Source of the DNA: Thermoleophilia bacterium | Lineage (GTDB): Bacteria > Actinomycetota > Thermoleophilia > RBG-16-64-13 | Direction of reading: 5' to 3' | DNA length: 5,728 nt | Assembly: GCA_016929985.1 (NCBI GenBank) | Contig: JAFGIH010000510.1 | Coordinates: forward strand, 1-5,728 | Shown: positions 1 to 4,774 of the stretch, in pieces | Numbering within the stretch: the first letter of the stretch is position 1 | Layout of the letters: every line of letters begins with the position of its first letter | The notes under the pieces: generated by a model | The model's input: only the letters and a program-made list of their open reading frames with translations | Database searches by the model: none | What the model was told of the DNA's origin: nothing | Made by a program: the position numbers and the translations under genes

Positions 1-397
1 CCCCGAAGAACTCGACTGAACCGAAAACCTGCGTGATGGCTAGGGATACGACCATCCCGAACATGAGAAACACCATCATCCCCCGCGGCACGGCCACCCG
101 GAAGACCAGCCAGCCGAGGACAACAGCGATGATGCAGGCTACCGGAATAGTGGCCCAAAACGAGAAACCGGCCTTCGTGACCAGTGTCGCCGTCGTGTAC
201 GCTCCGATCCCCCACCACGCTGCTATGTCGAACCGCGGTAGCCCTACCCTCATGGTGAAAGCGAAGGACAGCCCAAGCATTGCATAGGTCATGGTGATGA
301 TGAAGATCTGGAGCGCGTACTGACCGATGAGCCATGGCAGCGCCAAGAGCACAACGATCAAGATGCCTAGAGTGATCTTCTTTGCTTCTGTGTGCAT
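1..397 (-). CDS. LivM-type ABC permease, N-terminal part (gene runs off window)
   Basis: This is the second membrane subunit of a HAAT (branched-chain amino acid type) ABC importer; it would pair with the LivH-type permease upstream to form the channel. The first 132 residues are visible, from ATG 397-395, and the frame stays open to position 1. The start is supported by a GGAG at 407-404, 6 bases upstream, inside the 14-base gap after the livH stop. The N-terminus MHTEAKK is followed by hydrophobic segments at about residues 9-24 and 28-48, then GIGAYTTATL, the usual LivM motif near the end of the second or third helix. The segment just before it reads GLPRFDIAAWW, where most LivM proteins have G-x-x-GQ-x-S-x-GH. 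This subunit is therefore a divergent branch, probably with a non-standard substrate. The assignment to LivM rests on motif, gene order and hydrophobicity. LivG/LivF ATPase genes are expected beyond the window edge. Confidence 0.85.
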   Translation of the reverse strand, partial: MHTEAKKITLGILIVVLLALPWLIGQYALQIFIITMTYAMLGLSFAFTMRVGLPRFDIAAWWGIGAYTTATLVTKAGFSFWATIPVACIIAVVLGWLVFRVAVPRGMMVFLMFGMVVSLAITQVFGSVEFFG

Positions 398-411
398 GCG
401 CCGCTCCAGCG

Positions 412-1287
412 TTACTCGCCCGGGATGGGCAGTGGTTTTCCGAGTAAGCCACCCGGCCGGAAGAACACCAGGATGGCGACCAACACGAACACAGCTATGA
501 GACTCTGCTGTCCGATGTACTGAAAGGCGAAGCTCTCGACTATGCCGACGATGAACGCCGCCAGCAGAGCGCCCGACATGCTCCCGCTGCCTCCCACGAG
601 GACAACGAGCATGGCCTTGATCATGATGTTGCTGCCCATGGACGAAGAGGCGGCCATGACCGGAGCGATCAGCGACCCGGCGACACCGCACAGACCACAG
701 CCGACCGCCATGGTGGTCCAGAAGACACGTTTCGGATTGATCCCCTGAAGACTGGCGACCTCGCGGTTCTCAGCCGCCGCGCGCATGGATACGCCTATCT
801 TGGTCTTCATGAACAGGTAGAGCGCCACCATCACGACCACTGCCCCGGCTATGACCACGAGCTTGCCGTTGTTGAACGACACCGATCCGACCTTGCTCAC
901 ACCGTCGAACACCGGCGGCATCGCAGCCTCCCTGTAGCCGAAGGTCAGGATGGCGATCTGGGTCACTATCGTGCCGAACGCGATGGTGACAAGCAGGGTG
1001 TGGAAGAAGCCGGCCGGCAAAGTCCACTGGATCACCCCCAGATGCAGGAGCACGCCAAGCACAGCCATGGCGGCAAGAGAAGCAAGAATGGCGACAGGGT
1101 ACGGCGCTCCGAGAGACGCAACCACCCCGACCGTCAGGTACGCGCCGAGCATGTAGAACTCGCCCTGCGCGAAGTTGAAGACCTTCATGACTCCCAGGAT
1201 GAGAGTGAAGCCGGAAGCCACCAGGGCGTACATGCCTCCACTCATCAGCCCGTTCACGACTATCTGAAGAAAGAGATCGAGTGTCAA
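412..1287 (-). CDS. livH: LivH-type branched-chain/HAAT ABC transporter permease
   Basis: This integral membrane subunit of a HAAT-family ABC importer has 291 residues, normal for LivH. It starts at TTG 1287-1285 with a strong AGGAGGG ribosome site at 1300-1294, 7 bases upstream. An in-frame TAG lies directly upstream, so no longer start is possible. Recognisable features are the N-terminal NGLMSGGMYALVASGFTLI helix (residues 12-30), the LivH signature GVMKVFNFAQGEFYMLGAY (32-50), and the cytoplasmic ATPase-coupling loop RAAAENREVASLQGI (169-183), followed by glycine-rich helices and a PGGLLGKP tail. About eight hydrophobic segments can be traced. It lies 191 bases downstream of the solute-binding gene and 14 bases upstream of the LivM-type gene, so livH and livM are almost surely cotranscribed. 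Family assignment is firm. The substrate is not readable from the permease; the gene symbol refers to the family and does not imply leucine transport. Confidence 0.93.
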   Translation of the reverse strand: MTLDLFLQIVVNGLMSGGMYALVASGFTLILGVMKVFNFAQGEFYMLGAYLTVGVVASLGAPYPVAILASLAAMAVLGVLLHLGVIQWTLPAGFFHTLLVTIAFGTIVTQIAILTFGYREAAMPPVFDGVSKVGSVSFNNGKLVVIAGAVVVMVALYLFMKTKIGVSMRAAAENREVASLQGINPKRVFWTTMAVGCGLCGVAGSLIAPVMAASSSMGSNIMIKAMLVVLVGGSGSMSGALLAAFIVGIVESFAFQYIGQQSLIAVFVLVAILVFFRPGGLLGKPLPIPGE

Positions 1288-1326
1288 AGACTACCCTCCT
1301 CACTGAACACCAAGAGAAGACCTCCT
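1284..1326 (-). promoter_or_regulatory. Duplicated ribosome site with 9-codon minicistron overlapping the livH start
   Basis: Two strong Shine-Dalgarno sequences precede livH: AGGAGG at 1326-1321 and AGGAGGG at 1300-1294. Seven bases after the first lies TTG 1313-1311, which opens a 9-codon frame (M-V-F-S-E-E-G-S-L). Its TGA stop (1286-1284) overlaps the livH TTG start (1287-1285). A GTG start one codon later (1310-1308) is also possible. This geometry would allow translational coupling, or ribosome loading upstream of a weak TTG start. The second AGGAGGG alone is enough to start livH, so the minicistron may be chance. The bases are seen directly; the role is inference. Confidence 0.25.
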
Positions 1327-1370
1327 CGTGGCTCTAGACGACCGATCCGGCGCACGTGCCCGATGAAGCA

Positions 1371-1420
1371 CCCGTGTGCGAGCGAGGTCCGGGTCCTATG
1401 AACCGTCGCTCGCACGCGGG
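1371..1420 (-). promoter_or_regulatory. Intercistronic stem-loop between binding protein and permease genes
   Basis: A 15-base inverted repeat has arms at 1371-1385 and 1406-1420, pairing at 14 of 15 positions with the remaining one a G-U/G-T wobble, around a 20-base loop. The arms are GC-rich (CCCGYGTGCGAGCGA). In the transcript the stem starts 59 bases after the stop of the solute-binding gene and lies 83 bases before livH. No T-run follows it on the minus strand, so it is not a textbook intrinsic terminator. It could be a partial terminator or a 3'-end stabiliser that keeps the binding-protein mRNA in excess over the permease mRNA, as intercistronic hairpins do in the maltose operon. A protein-binding site is the alternative. 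Confidence 0.6.
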
Positions 1421-1478
1421 CAAGGTTGAGGGGGCGTTGTGAGTGAACTCTTCGCCGAGCCGACGATTCCTTCAGCGC

Positions 1479-2948
1479 TTACAGCATCGAGAAATCGAAG
1501 AGGCTCTCCTCGTCCGGGAATGTCGGCTCGCCATGTTCAGCCCAGTACTGCTTGAAGGGCTCGGCCAATCCCAGCGCCTTTATCGAGACCAGGTACTGGT
1601 CTTTGACCGAGACGGATCCGAACGGAGTCATCACGCCGTCCTTGATCTCGCACAGGTAGTGCCCAGGAGCCGAGTCAACGGTGTCCAGAATGCCGATATC
1701 GGGCCTGGCAAACAGCTGGGTGTGGCCGCAGAGAGTGCGTACGCCATGGTCCATGCTCTTAAGGGCTGCGGTCACCGCATCCACGTCGACACTCTGGGCG
1801 GTATTGACGGCGTCCTCGAACAGGAACCACGGGCTCACCCAGAACACCCCGTCCATCTGGAACTTGCCGTGCTCACTCAGATAGCGGTCGATGTACGTAC
1901 GCATGACCGGATCGGTCTGCATTTCCCGAGGATCGTAGTACATCCCCAACTGACCCTCGATGTACTCCTTGCCGGCCTGGGCCGCCATGTTGTCCACGAT
2001 GGTCTGGTCCACATTGCCGGGATAGATGAATCCTTCGTAGCCAACATCCTTCAGCGCTCTGACAATGTTGACTATCTGATCGCCTGCCGCGTAGGCGAGC
2101 TCGACGAGATCGACGTTAAGGCTCTTCACCTTGGTGGCTATCGGACCGAAATCGGTGGTCTCGGTGGTGTAGGTGATAGGATCCAGCGTCTCCAAGCCCG
2201 CCAGTCTGCCGGAGGCGGCCCAGATCTGATTGCCCACTTTGGTCTGCTGATTGTCCGGGTCGACGATGACCGACCTCGTCGCGCCCCGCTCTACATACTT
2301 GCTCTGTAGGTTGTACGCTGCGCCGAGAGCGAATGACAGGCCCTGGCCGCGGACCACGTACTTGAAATTCGGATCCAGAGTGGCGGGAGTGAAGTCGGTA
2401 CCCATCCAGAGGGCCTTGTTCGGCTCAGTGATAGTCACGGAGACCGACGAAACCTCTGCGAACGAGCCCACGATGAACTTGACCCCGTCCTGCAGGACGG
2501 CCTTTTCGACCGCCGCTCGTGTCGTGGTCGCGTCAGAAAGGCCGACATCGTAGGTGATGGGTACCAACTCGTACCTCTCACCGCCGATCTCCCAGCCGCC
2601 GCTCTCGTTCTTGGTCTTGGCGAAGATGTCCATCCACTTCTGCATCTCGATACCGTTGGTCAGCTGAAGGCTGACAAGGGTCCCTACTTTGAGTTGTTTC
2701 GTCGGCTTTGTTGCGCCGGTAGAGACCGTACCGCCTCCACCGGCCGCCGTGGTAGCACTCCCACCAGCGGCCGCCGTGGTGGTCGTGGTCCCATCACCAC
2801 AACCGGCCAGCAGACCGCCTATGCCGCCACCTATTGCTATGACCGCACCGGCTGCTCCCGCCAACTTGAGAAACTCGCGGCGACTGACAGCCCGTACGCA
2901 AGAGGTCTCAGTATCCACGAGATGACCGGCTTTCTCCTTCTCGGGCAT
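1479..2948 (-). CDS. Tat-exported lipoprotein, LivJ-type solute-binding protein of HAAT ABC importer
   Basis: This extracytoplasmic receptor would capture the substrate and deliver it to the LivH/LivM permease. It has 489 residues and starts at ATG 2948 with AAGGAGT 5 bases upstream. Residues 22-28 are SRREFLK, a full twin-arginine motif, followed by a hydrophobic core and the lipobox LAGC with the lipidated cysteine at residue 50. Residues 51-85 form a low-complexity Thr/Ala/Gly/Ser linker. The periplasmic-binding (Peripla_BP_6, type I) domain runs from about residue 86 (LKVGTLVSL) to the end. Supporting stretches are the VKFIVGSFAEVSSVSV segment, typical of the ligand-site loop, and the two-lobe alternation of strands and helices. 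Beyond residue 50 only two cysteines exist, 407 and 433, so a disulfide in the mature protein is possible. The ligand cannot be deduced. The gene sits directly after the bicupin gene and before the permease genes, which supports a shared substrate. Confidence 0.92.
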   Translation of the reverse strand: MPEKEKAGHLVDTETSCVRAVSRREFLKLAGAAGAVIAIGGGIGGLLAGCGDGTTTTTAAAGGSATTAAGGGGTVSTGATKPTKQLKVGTLVSLQLTNGIEMQKWMDIFAKTKNESGGWEIGGERYELVPITYDVGLSDATTTRAAVEKAVLQDGVKFIVGSFAEVSSVSVTITEPNKALWMGTDFTPATLDPNFKYVVRGQGLSFALGAAYNLQSKYVERGATRSVIVDPDNQQTKVGNQIWAASGRLAGLETLDPITYTTETTDFGPIATKVKSLNVDLVELAYAAGDQIVNIVRALKDVGYEGFIYPGNVDQTIVDNMAAQAGKEYIEGQLGMYYDPREMQTDPVMRTYIDRYLSEHGKFQMDGVFWVSPWFLFEDAVNTAQSVDVDAVTAALKSMDHGVRTLCGHTQLFARPDIGILDTVDSAPGHYLCEIKDGVMTPFGSVSVKDQYLVSIKALGLAEPFKQYWAEHGEPTFPDEESLFDFSML

Positions 2949-2950
2949 GC

Positions 2951-3031
2951 TTACTCCTTGACGTCATTTCTCAACATGTGGAAAGTGACTCGATACCGAG
3001 AGCGCGGTTCACCAATATCCGATCTATCCAT
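2951..3031 (-). CDS. Possible 26-codon leader ORF upstream of the solute-binding gene
   Basis: An ATG at 3031-3029 opens a frame of 26 codons ending with TAA 2953-2951, only 2 bases before the ATG of the solute-binding gene. AGGGGG at 3042-3037 lies 5 bases upstream and is a plausible ribosome site. A TAG lies in frame just above, so the frame cannot be longer. The predicted peptide begins MDRSDIGEPRSRYRV, holds five arginines, and has no membrane or signal segment. Its last codons (AAG GAG TAA) are themselves the ribosome site of the next gene, so ribosomes ending here could reinitiate on, or clear structure from, the downstream start. I do not recognise the peptide and it may be chance. The position and ribosome site make it worth recording. 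Confidence 0.35.
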   Translation of the reverse strand: MDRSDIGEPRSRYRVTFHMLRNDVKE

Positions 3032-3080
3032 GAAATCCCCCTACCCGATTCTCGACTCTGCGTTTCATCAGCTGTTCGAC

Positions 3081-3108
3081 CGTCTCCGCCCCTTCCACCC
3101 CCTTGTCC
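3081..3108 (-). other. G-rich purine tract in the bicupin to binding-protein gap
   Basis: On the coding strand this stretch is nearly all purine and carries G runs of 5, 2, 4, 2 and 2 in about 28 bases. It lies in the untranslated region about 50 bases upstream of the possible leader ORF. The runs could in principle form a two-layer G-quadruplex in the mRNA or DNA. Short runs like this are common in high-GC genomes, so function is unproven. The rest of this 226-base gap holds only a 5-bp GC stem (3142-3155) shortly after the bicupin stop, with no T-run. Confidence 0.25.
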
Positions 3109-3174
3109 GAGCGTTACGTCCAGGGTTTTGCTGGTAGATCCCCGCCTGCCGGCGGACTTGCTGCGTTCGCGGTG

Positions 3175-4146
3175 TCAGGCTTCCACCCACGGGGAGTCAT
3201 GCTCGCCACTCAGACAGATGACGAAGAAACCGTAGGGTTTGTCGACCCAGCGTGTGATGAGTGGCAGGTGGGGGAAACCCTGAGGGCAGATCGCGACGGT
3301 GGACGTGTTGAAGATGTGCCTCTCATGGTCGGGCCCCATACCGATCTCCAACTCCGCGTCCATGACGTCGATGTTGTCCGGATCGAGCCCGACGAAGACG
3401 AGGATCTCCTCCTCCGGATGCGTGTGCGCCTCACCGCCACGGTGCCATTTGCCGCACCTCGTGTAGTAACCCCAGGTAAAGTTGACTTCGAGCCCCTCCA
3501 CCTGGTCGCCATACAGCCAGACGAGAGAGTCGGCGTTGGCCGGCCCTATCTGACCCACCTGTTCGGGATTAAAGTGAGGGTTGGCCGCCATGACCGCGTT
3601 CATCATCTCGGGATCCTTCATCGCGTCGCGCATCGACGCCGGCGACATGAACTTGTCGAGTGGTTTGACGAGTCGGGCATACTGCAGGCCTTTCGATGGT
3701 GAGGAGGCCAAGCCATCGGTGACCCGGGCAGCCTTGTACTCGGGAGCGAGACCGATCGTGTAGTGGACCAATGGCCTTTCGAGCTTGCCCACCGTCACGG
3801 CACCGTGGACGGTTCCGCGAGGGATCACCACCACGGTAGGCTTGTCGAAGGTGAACTGCTCGCGCTCCACGCCCAGTTCGAGCGATACCTCGGCGCCCAG
3901 ATAGTGGAAAGCCTTCTCGTTGTCGCTACCTGCGAATAGGAGGATCTCGTCGAAGGGGTGCGCGATCATGCCGTCGGTGGGGTGATACGTACCCTCCTTC
4001 TTTAGGAAGCCGTAGGAGAAGTGTGCGTTGAAGCCCTCCAGATGTTTCGACTCCATCCATACCCGGGGCTCGTCGTACAGGCCATCCGGGGGCTGCTGCA
4101 CCAACAGCGGTTTTACGAGATGTGCAAACTCCTTCACCTTTGCCAC
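3175..4146 (-). CDS. Tandem two-cupin (bicupin) protein of unknown function
   Basis: This 323-residue soluble protein is built of two cupin barrels. I chose GTG 4146-4144 as the start because a perfect AGGAGG (4158-4153) sits 6 bases upstream; a longer open frame to 4254 lacks such a site. Domain 1 (about 34-137) has AHPFDEILLFAG with H63 and E67, and PRGTVH with H114. Domain 2 (about 210-316) has HTHPEEEILVFVG with H241, H243 and a glutamate at 245-247, and PQGFPH with H293. Both match cupin motifs 1 and 2, but domain 1 has isoleucine (I61) where domain 2 has the first histidine (H241), so the domain 2 site looks the more complete metal site. Each barrel is preceded by a similar lead-in, AHLVKPL (8-14) and ARLVKPL (157-163), showing duplication of a unit of about 150 residues. 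There is no signal peptide, so it is cytoplasmic. Dioxygenase, isomerase, decarboxylase or ligand sensor are all possible. The neighbours suggest it handles the imported compound. Confidence 0.85.
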   Translation of the reverse strand: MAKVKEFAHLVKPLLVQQPPDGLYDEPRVWMESKHLEGFNAHFSYGFLKKEGTYHPTDGMIAHPFDEILLFAGSDNEKAFHYLGAEVSLELGVEREQFTFDKPTVVVIPRGTVHGAVTVGKLERPLVHYTIGLAPEYKAARVTDGLASSPSKGLQYARLVKPLDKFMSPASMRDAMKDPEMMNAVMAANPHFNPEQVGQIGPANADSLVWLYGDQVEGLEVNFTWGYYTRCGKWHRGGEAHTHPEEEILVFVGLDPDNIDVMDAELEIGMGPDHERHIFNTSTVAICPQGFPHLPLITRWVDKPYGFFVICLSGEHDSPWVEA

Positions 4147-4205
4147 TGTCAACCTCCTGAAAGACGCCCTCCGAACAGGCAAAATGTAACCAACGCGCTC
4201 TGATA

Positions 4206-4237
4206 GTAGCAATGCTACCGTACTGCATGGCACCGTA
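4206..4237 (-). promoter_or_regulatory. Operator-like inverted and direct repeats upstream of the bicupin gene
   Basis: GTAGC-AAT-GCTAC (4206-4218) is a perfect 5-base inverted repeat with a 3-base centre. Beside and partly overlapping it, the hexamer TACGGT on the minus strand occurs twice, at 4237-4232 and 4222-4217, exactly 15 bases apart and each followed two bases later by CAT. The cluster lies about 60-90 bases upstream of the bicupin start and next to the candidate promoter, where a repressor or activator site would be expected. No regulator gene is in the window. The repeats are short and could be chance. Confidence 0.3.
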
Positions 4238-4261
4238 TCATGGCCCTGCGGCACAAGTCAA
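4234..4261 (-). promoter_or_regulatory. Candidate sigma-70-type promoter for the bicupin/transporter genes
   Basis: On the minus strand TTGACT (4261-4256) matches five of six bases of the -35 consensus. A weak -10, GATACG (4239-4234), follows after 16 bases. Transcription would then begin near 4228, about 80 bases before the bicupin GTG. A second, weaker pair lies downstream: TTGCTA (4212-4207) and TTACAT (4189-4184), with 17-base spacing. The 217-base gap here, against the overlap between MFS and VOC genes, makes a fresh promoter plausible. The -10 elements are poor, so confidence is low. Confidence 0.3.
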
Positions 4262-4363
4262 CAGGTTCCGAGGCGGGCAAGGTGAGAGACCGCGCCGTCG
4301 CGACGACAGAGAGACCTGGGCGATGCGCGGGAAGCGCGGGATGCTCCAAGCTAAGCTACATGG

Positions 4364-4774
4364 CTAGCGACGCTCGACGAACTCCACCAGATTCCCGGAG
4401 TTGTCGCGCACAAAGGCGCATGGGCTTCCGTCGTGGACGACGATATCCCACACCACGTCCACACCCTTCGCCTTCAGCTCGGTCATGAACGTGGCAAGGT
4501 CGGAGACGGCATAGGCTACGTGCTTGATCCCCTGCGTGAGGAGATCGGTGTCGGGATGCCGGCGCTCCTGGGGCAGGGGCGCGGCTTTGGAGAGGCAGAA
4601 CAGTTCGAGTATGAAATCCCCCCGTCTGATCAGAGCGACCTTACCCGCATCTTCGGCGTCGGGGATGTCCACCACGCGCATGAGTTCGAACCCGAGCATG
4701 TCGCCGTACCAGGCGATGGACGCCTCTAGATCACCTACGCTGATTCCGGCATGATCGGGCCTTAGATCCATCAT
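4364..4774 (-). CDS. VOC-superfamily (glyoxalase/bleomycin-resistance fold) metalloprotein
   Basis: This small cytoplasmic protein of 136 residues is made of two beta-alpha-beta-beta-beta modules. The first begins DHAGISVGDLEASIAWYGDMLGFEL (8-31 region) and the second IKHVAYAVSDLATFMTELKAKGVDV (83-107 region). The four canonical metal ligands are all present: H8, E57 (in ILELF), H85 and E131 (in LVEFVE). It is therefore likely an active metalloenzyme; glyoxalase I, methylmalonyl-CoA epimerase-like and extradiol-type reactions are all within this superfamily, and I cannot choose. The start is uncertain: GTG 4777, ATG 4774 and ATG 4771 lie in a row and there is no good ribosome site, so translation is probably coupled to the MFS gene, whose TGA (4776-4774) overlaps these codons. 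I chose ATG 4774. It is the second gene of the MFS-VOC pair. Confidence 0.88.
   Translation of the reverse strand: MMDLRPDHAGISVGDLEASIAWYGDMLGFELMRVVDIPDAEDAGKVALIRRGDFILELFCLSKAAPLPQERRHPDTDLLTQGIKHVAYAVSDLATFMTELKAKGVDVVWDIVVHDGSPCAFVRDNSGNLVEFVERR

Noticed and set aside
1000..1401. A 133-codon open frame on the plus strand, opposite livH and the adjoining gap
   Set aside because: It overlaps the well-supported livH on the opposite strand, and its composition is low-complexity and polar with no motif.
1443..2309. A 288-codon open frame on the plus strand, opposite the solute-binding gene
   Set aside because: It is antisense to a clear Tat-lipoprotein binding protein, has no recognisable domain and no ribosome site that I can see. 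High-GC coding DNA often leaves open frames on the opposite strand.
2965..3020. TTGGTG and TATCGA as a promoter for the solute-binding gene
   Set aside because: The two boxes are only 14 bases apart, too close for a sigma-70 promoter, and they lie within the possible leader ORF.
3142..3155. CCGCC-TGCC-GGCGG hairpin shortly after the bicupin stop, as a terminator
   Set aside because: The stem is only 5 bp and no T-run follows on the minus strand. Such short GC palindromes are expected at this base composition.
3103..3702. A 199-codon open frame on the plus strand, opposite the bicupin gene
   Set aside because: It mirrors the cupin coding sequence, shows no family motif and crosses the bicupin stop region. 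It is a shadow frame.
4147..4254. N-terminal extension of the bicupin to an upstream start at 4254
   Set aside because: The extra 36 residues do not resemble cupin sequence, no good ribosome site precedes 4254, and a perfect AGGAGG is correctly placed for GTG 4146. The extension would also cover the candidate promoter.
4284..4316. GAGAGACC repeated 25 bases apart, with the palindrome CGTCGCGACG (4296-4305) between
   Set aside because: The elements are short, lie just downstream of the VOC stop and away from any clear promoter, and have no T-run to make a terminator. I treat them as chance without comparative data.
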